A stretch of 64,000 bases of DNA, from positions 97,422,736 to 97,486,735 of the forward strand of contig OY992537.1 in assembly GCA_963921195.1 (NCBI GenBank), read 5' to 3'. This DNA is from Pegoplata infirma (lineage: Eukaryota > Arthropoda > Insecta > Diptera > Anthomyiidae). Under the pieces are notes generated by a model. That model did not search any database and had not been told where the DNA came from. It saw only the letters and a list, made by a program, of their open reading frames with translations. A program made the position numbers and the translations under genes. Shown in pieces: positions 41,050 through 51,345 of this stretch (position 1 is its first letter; each line of letters starts with the position of its first letter).

Positions 41050-43619
41050 TAATTGTATTCAGTGACTGTAAAATTCGAATGTATTTTATTTGTGAATTCA
41101 TTCGAAAAGTGGTTAATTCTTCGAACCTTTGATTATTCTAAAGTATCATAAAATCCAAAGTATATTTTTAAATATTCGTCAGTTTTTATTAAAAAATTAG
41201 TGTCATAAATTAGTACAAATTATTTATATTTGAAAAAATTTCAATTAATAGACGTTTTATGAAAAAAAAATACAACAAAAAAATTTTACATACAAATTCA
41301 TGTATGACAGTGTATGATCATTAATGTACATGTACCCTCAAATTACGGATATGCACTTGTATGGACATCCATGTATGCATCATATATGAACATACATGGT
41401 AATTTTTACCCGGGTATTCTAAAGTATCATAAAATCCAAAGTATATTTTTAAATATTCGTCAGTTTTTATTAAAAAATCAGTGTCATAAATTAGTACAAA
41501 TTATTTATATTTGAAAAAATTTCAATTAATAGACGTTTTATGAAAAAAAAATACAACAAAAAAATTTTACATACAAATTCATGTATGACAGTGTATGATC
41601 ATTAATGTACATGTACCCTCAAATTACGGATATGCACTTGTATGGACATCCATGTATGCATCATATATGAACATACATGGTCATTTTTACCCGGGATATA
41701 AAAAAAAAAAATTTTGGGGGATATCCCTCGGATAGTTTGGCAGGGGCATCGATTTAAACTCAGCGGATTTCGAGGAAAATGCCTATTTTGCCCACAATTT
41801 ATTCAATATGGAAAAAATTTCGTAAATATTTTAAAATTTGACAAAGTCAGGGCCATAAATTATTAAAAACTATGTTAGACATTAACCCTAAACGTTTTAG
41901 GAAAGTAGAATAATATTAACCCGGTTTTTATTCGGGTCAAAGGTAAAATTTAGGGAATTTTGCATTTTTTTTTGGAAAAAGGCATCTAAATATGAAATGT
42001 TTATTGCGATTTTTTATAAAACTTGGTATAATTATTGTAAGAGCTCAGAAAAATAATTATTTAATTTTTTTAAAATTAACCCATAAATGAACATGGGGTC
42101 AAAATGGCCCAGCACATTAAAATTTCTTTATATAGATCTTTATACTTTCTTTCGATTTTTATAAAACTTGTTATGATTATGTGCGAGGTCAGAAAACTTA
42201 TTATTTGATTTTTTTTAATTAACCCATAAATGAACATGGGGTCAAAATGGCCCAGCACGTTAAAAATTCTTAATATAGTTTTTTTTTTTTTTATAATTCA
42301 AATAATTATTTTTTCAGACGTCGCATACAAATAATAACAAGTTTCATAGAAATAGAAAATAAATAAAAAAAACTATATTAAAAATTTTTAACGTGCTGGG
42401 CCATTTTGACCCCATGTTCATTTATGGGTTTATTAAAAAAAAAGTCAAATAATTAGTTTTCTGACCTCGCACATAATCATAACAAGTTTTATAAAAATCG
42501 AAAAAAATATAAAAATCTATATAAAGAAATTTTAATGTGCTGGGCTATTTTGACCCGATGTTCATTTATGGGTTAATTTTAAAAAAATTAAATAATTATT
42601 TTTCTGAGCTCGTACAATAATTATACCAAGTTTTATAACAAATCGCAATAAACATTTCATATTTAGATGCCTTTTTCCAAAAAAAATCCAAATATCCCTA
42701 AATTTGACCTTTGACCCGAATAAAAACCGGGTTAATATTATTCTATTTTCCAAAAACGTTTAGGGTTAATGTCTAACATAGTTTTTAATAATTTATGGCC
42801 CTGACTTTGTCCAATTTTAAAATATTTACCAAATTTTTTCCATATTGAATAAATTGTGGGCAAAAAAGGCATTTTCCTCGAAATCCGCTACGTTTAAATC
42901 GATGCCCCCGCCAAACTATCCGAGGGATATCCCCCAAAAAAATTTTTTTTTATATGTTAACATATATTTTATAAGATTCTGTGGTTTTTTCAGCATTTTT
43001 CCTAATTTTGTTAAAGAAAATTTTGAAAAAACCAAAATATCAGTTTTGAGAACCACGCCAAATAAAGACAGTATTTCATATCTGAGTATTTATGATAGAA
43101 TAGAATATAAATATGGGTTTACATTGGTTTATTTCAATAAATTTAGAAAATTGGGGCTGATTTTCGTGTTTTAGGGGTCAGTTTGTGGAAATTGGGTCAT
43201 TTTGACCCCGAAAGACTTACAAGGGTTAATTTTTGAAAACCCAAAAATTTTTAGTTTATCTTCTTACACTAAAAACAACTCGTGTACCACTTTTTAACAA
43301 TATATTAAAAAAACAACACCATTTATTTAATGATTTTCATCAAAATATGGCTATTTTTTGACCTTTGACCTTTGACCTCGATGCGCCTCGTGTTAACGTT
43401 GTCCGATTTGGCTGAAATTTTTAGCATAGCATTTTTAGACCAAATGTAATAAAAATTAGGGGTGCACTCCTTCAAATTCGAAGTTTTGCAAAATAGCTGC
43501 CACCCTAATGTACATATATGAAGCATATATGATCATATATGCTCACAAATATGTTCATATATCTACATGTATGCCATATATTTACATATGGGTTCACTTT
43601 ACGTAGATGCCCGAGTAAA

Positions 43620-44531
43620 AAAAAGTTATATGACGCAATATTTAATTATATATGAACAGATATGCTTTTATGTAAATCCATATTAATTTTGATCCGAAAA
43701 TTGGCGGATCGAATATTATACGATTGTATCAAATTCTATTATTTTTGATAAAATAATATCAAATTTGATTAAGTTTGATCCCAAAAATGGGTCTATCTAA
43801 TTGTATTACATCATATCTTATCTGTTAAAATTAGATAAATTTTTATATAATTAGATGTAATCTGGTAATCTTTTTGGAATTTTAAACGTGAAATTAGAAA
43901 TTATTTTATCAGATTGGATACATTATCAATTAGAAGAGTTTTTATTGCATTCTTCGGAATTTTTTCGGGACTTAGCAAATTATTAAAAATTTGTCATTTT
44001 TTTTTCTAAAATTATTTTAAAGGGATTTAAAAATTCCAAAAAATGTTTGTGTCTTAAAAAATTTAAAAACATTTTTTTGGAACTTAAAAATTTTTCAAAA
44101 AATAAAATTTCTCCTAAAAACATTTTCAACGATTTTTTTACTCCAAAAAAAATTGCCAAAAAAATTTTGTTTCCGGGACTTTGGAAAATTTTCATAAAAG
44201 TTTTTAGGACTTGAAAATTATTTAATTTTTTTTAATTGTCCGGGACTTAGAAAATTTCGAAAATTTTTTTCGGGATATAATTATAAATAAAATCATATAT
44301 CTTTTTATCTGCCATATCTAAAAATTTCCGACCTTATATGTCATATCTTATTTCATATAGATCGGTATATAAATAGATATAAATATGTATGTTATCATAT
44401 TAAAAAATAAGTAAAAATACAATGCTATATATAAACTTGTATGTCCATATCAAAGTTCATGCATAACCATATATAAATATAAATAATTATATAATAGCAT
44501 ATATGATTATATCAGATCTTTTTTACTCGGG
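43620..44531. mobile_element. CCCGAGTAAAAA element D
   Basis: CCCGAGTAAAAAAAAGTTAT and TTTTTTACTCGGG with TG on both sides (43618-43619; 44532-44533). The opposite arm of foldback L supplies the empty site (cgtatatggacg). 912 bp, no coding potential. The interior has tcggaattttttcgggactt-type repeats. Confidence 0.8.
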
Positions 44532-44569
44532 TGGACGTATATTATTCATACATAATTATGTATGACCAC

Positions 44570-45269
44570 TAGAGTGTCCCTTATTTTGGAAATGTTGGAA
44601 ATGTTGAGACGGTACCCCCTCATTGTTTTCCTTTTGACTAAAAAATAACTCAGGAAAAATTTTACGCCCCTACGACCACGCCTTCCCTACGCGACGGGGC
44701 CGTAAAGAGCGGGGCCTTAAAAATCATTTTTCCATACAAAGCAAAAAAATTTTTTTTTGATTTTTAATTTTTTTGTTATTAATTATTATATTACTTGGCT
44801 AGCTTATTCACGACAAAAAATTTGATTTTGGTGGGATGAGGCTTTCAGTTCTAAAAAATTTTTCGAAAAAAAAAATTTTGAGCTTTTGGGGTCCTACAGT
44901 AAAAATTTTTTAAAAAATATTTTTTTTTAGTTTTGACAAGCAACCGTTTTAGTTGAATTGTTGCTTTTAATGATATATTTTCATAAAAAAATATTATTCC
45001 TATCTGTGACATCTTTATCGTGATCTAAAAAAGGATAAAAAATTCATTTTTGATGTTTTTCGATACACGATCAAGATGTCACAGATATGAATAATATTTT
45101 TTTATGAATATATATCATTAAAAGCAACACTACAACTAAACCCGTCGCGTAGGGAAGGCGTGGTCGTAGGGGCGTAAAATTTTTCCTGAGTTATTTTTTA
45201 GTCAAAAGGAAAAAAATGAGGGGGTACCGTCTCAACATTTCCAACATTTCCAAAATAAGGGACACTCTA
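44570..45269. mobile_element. hAT-like foldback C (TAGAGTGTCCCTTATTTTGG)
   Basis: Perfect 20-bp ends TAGAGTGTCCCTTATTTTGG and exact duplication atgaccac (44562-44569; 45270-45277). The outer arms (gacggtacccc) and inner arms (around tgtgacatctt/aagatgtcaca) are both inverted. It is inserted in the right arm of foldback L. Confidence 0.85.
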
Positions 45270-45489
45270 ATGACCACACATATGTTCATATATGTACATA
45301 TGTGTACATCTATGGTTCGTATATGGTCATATATCTTCATATATGTAGCCATATATCCTCGTATATGTTTCCATATACGAACATTTTTCACCGGGAAGCA
45401 TTTAATATATAATTATATATTCCTAAGGTGATGTTATATATAACCATATATAATAAAAAAAAGTTTTTTTACAGTTTGAAATTGTTCTA

Positions 45490-46657
45490 CACTAAGAAAA
45501 AAAAATTCTCAAATCAAGCAAAAACAACCTCATATTAAAAATAAAACAGTGACAAAAGTCAACAAACTTTGTTTTTTCTCAATTTGAAAATGTTTATCGA
45601 CACTTTTAATATGGCTTGAGTAACAACCAAAATTTTAAAAATGAAATGAAACAACGTTGATTTGAGAATATTTTTATGTTCAAATCAAAAGTGCGCATAC
45701 TCAAATTTAATATTGACAATTATTTATATAATTAAATTTTCAATGTAAATAAAACTATTGGCATTTTTATATTTATATACACATTTTATTTATTTTTGTT
45801 TACTACAGAATAATTATATGTAGAAATAAAATAGTATATCGTCGCTGCTCCGACGAAAACACCCATGCGATTTTCAAAAATTGTTGAAGACGTCTGCGAA
45901 TTTAATTATTTTGTTAATTTGCGGTCGTTTAAAGTTACACCACTTACATACACATTTAAATAATATTGTTAAAATACTTTTTTCATTAAGTTGACCTTTA
46001 AAATTCAACTCAAAAGTTCACAAATTAGCTAGTCTCTATTATGAATACACGTAGGTGTTTTTGTAAGAGCACCGACGATAAAATAAAAATCAAGCAATAA
46101 AAAAATCCGGGATGGCTTTCATAAAATGATAATTTCCTTATGGATTATAGGTATTCAACATTAATTTCTGCAAACAGGTACTCCATATTAATTTTCACAT
46201 TAATTTTCACACCCATTTTTTTTTTATGAATGCATCTATTTTGACTTATTGATCACTTATTACACAAATTTAATTAATTTTTTTACTTAACGAAAATATT
46301 TATTGTTTTTTTTTTTTTTAAATTAATTTTTATGAAAATTGAAAAATTTTCACTTATGTTACATCACGAGACTTTTTTAAAATAATTGCGTCATTTTTGA
46401 GGCGTCGTTGTTAAAGTTGTTGAAAACTCATTTTGCTATTGTTTACAATCAAAATGATTATTTTCATCATGTCACCATCACGAAATAAAAAGGAGTTTTT
46501 GTATATTTAATTCAAAAAATATAATTTTAAAATCAAGACCGAAACATATTTAATTTTATAAACTTCCACTTCATTATTAAAATTTGTTTAAAAAATTTGA
46601 CAATTTTAAAAATGAGTACGAAAATTTTTGATTTGACGACGATTTTTTCCCTCAGTG
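45490..46657. mobile_element. CACT[A/G]AG-ended TA-target element Z
   Basis: CACTAAGAAAAAAAAATTCT and right end reversed CACTGAGGGAAAAAATCG, with TA at 45488-45489 and 46658-46659. The subterminal ctcaaatcaagc/gatttgacgac motifs are partly inverted. An inner pair, gctccgacgaaaacaccc and its partner near 46045-46080, forms a hairpin. Confidence 0.65.
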
Positions 46658-47098
46658 TAAGATTTTTTACAGTTTGAAATTTTTCTAAGTTTTCTTAACA
46701 GTTTAAAAATTTTACAAGTATTTTTACAGTTTGATAAATTACATCTTCTGGTTCGAAGCGTACACAATCTTTATTTGGTGTATGTATCGTTAACCTGTGA
46801 TGTACGTTATTTCAACCAAAAAAAGATTCACCATAACCCGATAAAATTTTATACAATAAGATATAATTGGATCTTATTGTATCCAATCACATATAATTTG
46901 ATGCCATTGGATAGAGACAAATTTCGGACAAAATTGTATCAAACTATATACAAATGAATAAAATAAGATATTAATAAATCCAATTTAATGCAATTCTATC
47001 CACCATTTTTGGGATAAAATTATATCTAATTGTATTCGAGGACAGATCAAACGTTATATAATTTTATGTGACGCCATATTAAAATTTTTACTCGGGAT

Positions 47099-48330
47099 AT
47101 TAGAGTATTTTTAAGCTCCACCCCAATGAATACGGAAGCTGAAAATCCCTAACATGTAGTCCTAACTATGAAGTATATTCTAAAGTAGTCCGATTTAACA
47201 TTTTTGGAATGTAGACGGAGAGTTGAGAGTAAAAAGGGGCAAGGCAATATTACGTGTTTTTTATTTTTTTTATTTGACTAACTTTACAGCCCTAATGACC
47301 TACGCAGCCGAAAATTGGCAAGCATATTGTCCTGACACTGGAGCATATCCTTAAGTAGTCAAACACAAAATTTTTGGACTGTGGACGGAGAATTGAGAGG
47401 GAAAAGGGGCGTGGATACGAGTATAGAACTAACGATGGAGCTTATCCTAAAGTAGTCAGATTTAAAAAATTTGGAATACACAGAAAAAACAGTTTAATTG
47501 TGCCAGCCGAATTAAGAGCCAACTGCATGGTTTAATTACAACAACTGAAATTTTCGGTTGCGATTACCGAAATTTATTTGGACCAACAGAAGTTAAATTT
47601 TCAAAACAAATTTTGGTTATCGCAACCGAAAATTTCGGTTGTTGTTATTAAACTATGCAGTTTGCTCTAAATTCGGCTGGTACAACTAAACTGTTCTCTC
47701 TGTGTAGGGACGGAGAATTAAGTGAAGAAATGGGCGTGGAAAATTATGTTTTTACACCTTAAGTAATTTTGAAGACACCTTATGACCTTAAAAGATGAAA
47801 ACTGGGATGCATATGGTACGGACTATGGCAAAGATCCACTCTAACCTGGATATCCAGTGAAAGGGCGGAAATACAAAAAAAAAAAAATCGTTGTGAATTT
47901 GTTCAGTTTGTATATATAATCTGTAACGTAGCCGGATTTTCGGCCTTTAAGTCAGGGGTTGTGGCGGAAGACGGTGAAATTTAGTTTTTAAACATTTAAA
48001 CTATTTCTGAAACCCCTAATGACTAAGAAAGCTGCAAATTGTAAAGCATAAAGTATTCACAATGGATCATATCCTTATGAAGTCAGATTTAATATTTAAA
48101 CTGCGTACGGAGAATTACATATAAGGAAAAATTTAAGTGGAAAAATTGTGTTTTTTAATATTTTAGCTAATTTTAAAAACCTTCATGATAAAAAGAAAGA
48201 TAAAAATTGCCATGTTTATAGGAGTGACCATGGGACAGATCCACACGATGGATTTTTGATATCCGGTTTATGGACGGAGAGACGAAATGGACGTACTAAA
48301 TTTAGTTCTTAAATTTTATCAATAAAAGCT
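47099..48330 (+). repeat. Satellite-like array (gtgggcggagaattgag), right part
   Basis: Continuation of 33020-34273 after the nested block, with the same motifs (gaagctgaaaat, aagtagtc, cggagaattgagag). Interrupted once by the 226-bp MITE at 47479. Confidence 0.75.
47479..47704. mobile_element. CACAGAAAAAACAGTTTA MITE (TA target)
   Basis: 226 bp, CACAGAAAAAACAGTTTA...TAAACTGTTCTCTCTGTG with TA on both sides. The inner arms ccgaattaagagc/gctctaaattcgg and aaccgaaatt/aattttcggtt are inverted. Same terminal type as 55193-56085. Confidence 0.85.
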
Positions 48331-48556
48331 TTTATACTCATTAAATTTTTTTCCAGTTTGGGAAATATATTGATGTAACTCAATCTAGCAATATTAAATT
48401 TTTGAAGCACAAACATAATTTTTTTTATAAAGTTTGGTAAAATATTACAACTATTGAGAAAAGTAGTTTTCACAATTCATGTTTGGTTCGACATTTTATT
48501 TTTTTAGTACACACCGATTTCTTTCGTTCTTCTTCGTCCTTTATATCTGTCATTCG
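48331..48556. other. Gene-free interval
   Basis: AT-rich, no feature recognised. It ends at the TA target of the next element. Confidence 0.4.
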
Positions 48557-48632
48557 TACACTCAGAAAATTATGTAAGTTACTACATGTTAGTTGTTTGT
48601 ATATTTCACAGTAGTTAGTTGCAGAGTCATAG

Positions 48633-48932
48633 CACAGACTAATACAGACTCGACAAATATGACAGGTGTCAAAAAAGTATTTTTGAACCATATGGTTAAT
48701 GTTTTCAAATTATTCTACGAATTAGGTTAGAAAGAGAAAACTGATATAACGCGCCATAAGAAAAATGGATGCCAGATCGTTTTTTGTTGTCTCACTCACT
48801 CCTAAGTCGTAGAAAGTGTTGCCATGTTAGCGTAAAACGGACTAAAAACCGCTGTGTTTTCTCCTAAAATCGCTTAGTTTTTCCCCATTTTTTCTTGTAA
48901 AACTCTACTGTCGAGTCTGTATTTAGTCTGTG
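48633..48932 (+). mobile_element. 300-bp MITE, first of an inverted pair
   Basis: CACAGACTAATACAGACTCG...GTCTGTATTTAGTCTGTG, exactly 300 bp, flanked by gtcatag at 48626-48632 and 48933-48939. Confidence 0.85.
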
Positions 48933-48939
48933 GTCATAG

Positions 48940-49239
48940 CACAGACTAAATACAGACTCGACAGTAGAGTTTTACAAGAAAAACTGGGGAAAAAATAAAC
49001 GATTTTAGGAGAAAACACAGCGGTTTTTAGTCCGTTTTACGCTAACATGGCAACACTTTCTACGAATTAGGAGTGAGTGAGACAACAAAAACCGATCTGG
49101 CATCCATTTTTCTTAAGGCGCGTTACATCAGTTTTCTCTTTCTAACCTAATTCGTAAAATAATTTGAAAACATTAACCATATGGTTAAAAAATACTTTTT
49201 TGACACCTGTCATATTTGTCGAGTCTGTATTAGTCTGTG
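48940..49239 (-). mobile_element. 300-bp MITE, second of an inverted pair
   Basis: Near-exact reverse complement of 48633-48932, also 300 bp, flanked by gtcatag at 48933-48939 and 49240-49246. The pair forms a 607-bp palindrome whose centre is a single copy of the target sequence. Confidence 0.85.
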
Positions 49240-50329
49240 GTCATAGAGTAGTCCAACAAATGGCGTTTGAAAAAGTAGTAAACAAAAACCATATGGTATT
49301 GTTTACGAAATTTTATCACAAATCGAAATGTGAGCGAGATGGAAGATACCAGTTTTACAGTGAGAATGCAGATTGTTTTTTGTCTCTCTTTGCTTTGCGT
49401 TTGAACTTTAGTTTGGCATTGCCAGAATTTTCCAATTATCTTTGGTGATGCCAGATCTACAAAACGGTCGATGGATTACTATGTCACTATCATAGAAAAG
49501 ATTAGAAGGTACGCAGTGTTGTATTTGATGTATTTTCCAATATGGTGGCAAAATGCTTGTTCTTCCTCATCTCACACGTATTTAATATCAAATAATATTT
49601 TTTGTTTATAAAAAATGGAATTTGTCGTTCATTTAGTTCAATTTATTATTTATTTTGCTTTATTCAAAGTTTTTTAAAGATAATACGCGCTATTGAAAGT
49701 TTAAAATCTTTTTTTTTCTCTTTTGTTGTTTGCTTTGTTGTTGTTCTCCTTTATGTTGCATTGATTTTATTAAACGTCAAAAGTTACATAATGTGCTGTC
49801 ACTAATACTTATTCAAGCGAAATACGACTCTGTTTCAATTCTATTTTTTTCTATGGTCACTATGGTTAGTTGTTTTCAACTACACGCAAAAAAAAAATCT
49901 GTGTCAGATTGAGCAATCCTACTTGGTAAAATTTTTTCATACCAAAAAAATTTGTTTACCAAATTTTTGCTAAAATTATGCTTGTCGATGTTAAAGTAAC
50001 ATAATTTGTTTTTTATGTAAAATAACCAAGTAGCTTGCACAATACCGCAAATTACTTGCACAAAAATTTATCGAAAGAAAACAAAAAAAAAAAAACAAAT
50101 ACAGACCTCCATTTTCATTTTGTATTTTTGTGTGCTTGCTTCGTTTATTTTTTGTGTTATAAAAACGTAAAAAGGAAATTGATAAATAAAATTAAAATAA
50201 ATTAATAAATAATTAGTTTTTTAAAAGATAAATAAATTTTAAATAAAAAAATGCTAAAGTTAATTTTGCTGTCATAACTTAAACACCATTCATTTAGCAA
50301 AACCAATGGAGTCCCAGACGTTTGTTTCA

Positions 50330-50545
50330 ATGAATTACAAATGGAATGATAAAGTGAGTATACCCCTATTCCGAAGACACCAATAAGGTTTAATAGATTT
50401 TTTGTTACAAATTAGTGTTTGGTAATAATTTTCTATTTTTACAGGGTACAGCTAAATAAATTTTTGAAGCTATGGCGAATCCTTCACTACAATAAAGAGC
50501 GTGGCCACCAGTCCTCCCTTTAGTTATAAAATTAAAACCTAAAAA
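50330..50545 (+). pseudogene. Exon-intron-exon-like cassette, copy 1
   Basis: ATG at 50330 gives MNYKWNDK, then gtgagt, a 91-bp AT-rich intron (50354-50444) ending ttctatttttacag, then GTAK-stop and FEAMANPSLQ. The in-frame TAA right after the junction is also in copy 2, so the cassette was already broken or uses a different phase. Possibly a captured host gene piece or a Myb/SANT-like transposon protein start (weak inference). Confidence 0.45.
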
Positions 50546-50549
50546 CTCA

Positions 50550-51115
50550 CACTCAGAAAATTATGTAAGTTACTACATGTTAGTTGTTTGTATATTTTAC
50601 AGTAGTTAGTTGTTTTTAACTACAAAGTCAGTTGTTTTTGTATGAAAAATATCAAACAACAACAGAAATGTTAGTTATTTTAAGTCGTTTTTTTGAATAA
50701 CTAACAAAAAAGTACTGTAATGTAGTAACAGTTATTTAAAGTAGTTAATTTTATTTTTTTTATCTCTGAAAAATTTTCGAATTTTTTTTCCAAAAAATAA
50801 AAATAAATTTTCGTTTTTTTTTTTATTTTTCACAACATTAAAAAAAAAAAAACTTGGAAAAAAAATGGTCTTCAATTTTTTTTCTGAAAAATTTTTTGAA
50901 AAAAAAATTATATATTTATTATTTTATTTTTACTACATATTAGTTGTTTTGACTACAAATGTAAGTAGTTTTTACTACATAAGTCAGTTGTTTTTTGTCA
51001 GTTAAAATAACTAACATTGTTAGTTGATTTAACTGAAAAAGTAGTTGACCCCAAAACAACTTACAAAGTAGTTATTTTAACTGACATTTTCAGTTGATTT
51101 TACTAACATAATTTT
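50550..51115. mobile_element. CACTCAGAAAATTATG MITE, inner copy
   Basis: Left end identical to the outer copy at 48559. Right end (actaacataatttttttaat) is decayed. It lies inside an element that itself lies inside another member of this family. Confidence 0.7.
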
Positions 51116-51162
51116 TTTAATGGATTTATATAGCAAAGCCAATAGAGTCCAGACCTGTTTTG

Positions 51163-51345
51163 ATGAGTTACAAATGGAATGACAAAGTAAGTGTTCCTCC
51201 TTACCAAGAGACCAATGGGGTTTACCAATTTTTTAAATTAAAAATTTATGTTTTGTAATAATTTTCAATTTTTACAGGATGCTTTTAAATAAATTCGTGA
51301 AGCTATAGCGGATACTTCACTTCAAGAAAAAGCGTAGGCAGCAGT
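51163..51345 (+). pseudogene. Exon-intron-exon-like cassette, copy 2
   Basis: ATG at 51163 gives MSYKWNDK, donor gtaagtgt at 51187, acceptor tttttacag ending 51277 (again 91 bp), then DAFK-stop and REAIADTSLQEKA. It matches copy 1 through both exons and both splice sites. Confidence 0.45.

Larger units (their letters stand above)
39720..41695. mobile_element. CCCGGGTGAAAATG element E with duplicated right end
   Basis: CCCGGGTGAAAATGAGCATG at the left. CATTTTTACCCGGG at the right, flanked by AT (39718-39719; 41696-41697). The opposite arm of palindrome B reads aacatataaaa through the site, a proof by empty site. About 280 bp at the right end is tandemly duplicated (41135-41414 and 41416-41695), so there are two CCCGGG ends. 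Arms are rich in catacatg/catatatg. Confidence 0.8.
39117..43507. mobile_element. hAT-like giant palindrome B (TAGGGTGGCAGC)
   Basis: TAGGGTGGCAGCTATTTTGC and its inverse at the ends. It shares the atgtacat duplication (39109-39116) with A and has another copy at 43508-43515. Without element E the arms are about 1.2 kb each and meet near 42300. Near the centre the segment containing gaacatggggtcaaaatggc is repeated twice in each arm. No protein is recognised. The open frame 42845-43174 lies within an arm. Confidence 0.85.
36428..45395. mobile_element. CATATATG-rich foldback L (CCCGGTGAAAAATGTTCG)
   Basis: Inverted ends CCCGGTGAAAAATGTTCGTA with arms made of variants of gnncatatatgnnc. The left arm is 36428-36622. 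The right arm is split into 43516-43617, 44534-44561 and 45278-45395 by two later insertions. Flanking dinucleotides are ga and aa. Removing insertions leaves a ~450-bp near-perfect palindrome. Confidence 0.75.
36144..47096. mobile_element. CCCGAGTAAAAAT element D' (outer shell of the nest)
   Basis: CCCGAGTAAAAATAATTG at the left and AATTTTTACTCGGG at the right, with AT on both sides (36142-36143; 47097-47098). Its own sequence is limited to about 36144-36427, 45396-45489 and 46658-47096, all AT-rich with tatataattatata palindromes. Everything else inside is later insertion. It belongs to the same end-type as 43620-44531. Confidence 0.7.
48622..49864. mobile_element. hAT MITE X2
   Basis: Exact 8-bp duplication gttagttg (48614-48621; 49865-49872). 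The left end CAGAGTCATAG resembles X1 (13370), and the interior 49247-49490 is close to X1 (aaaaaccatatggtattgtt, gatgccagatctacaaaac). Two 300-bp MITEs are inserted 11 bp inside its left end. Confidence 0.8.

Noticed and set aside
42845..43174. 109-codon open frame.
   Set aside because: Within an arm of palindrome B. The opposite arm does not preserve it as a protein.
36144..47096. Treating D' as a large autonomous transposon because of its 11-kb length.
   Set aside because: Nearly all of the length is later nested insertions. Its own sequence is short and non-coding.
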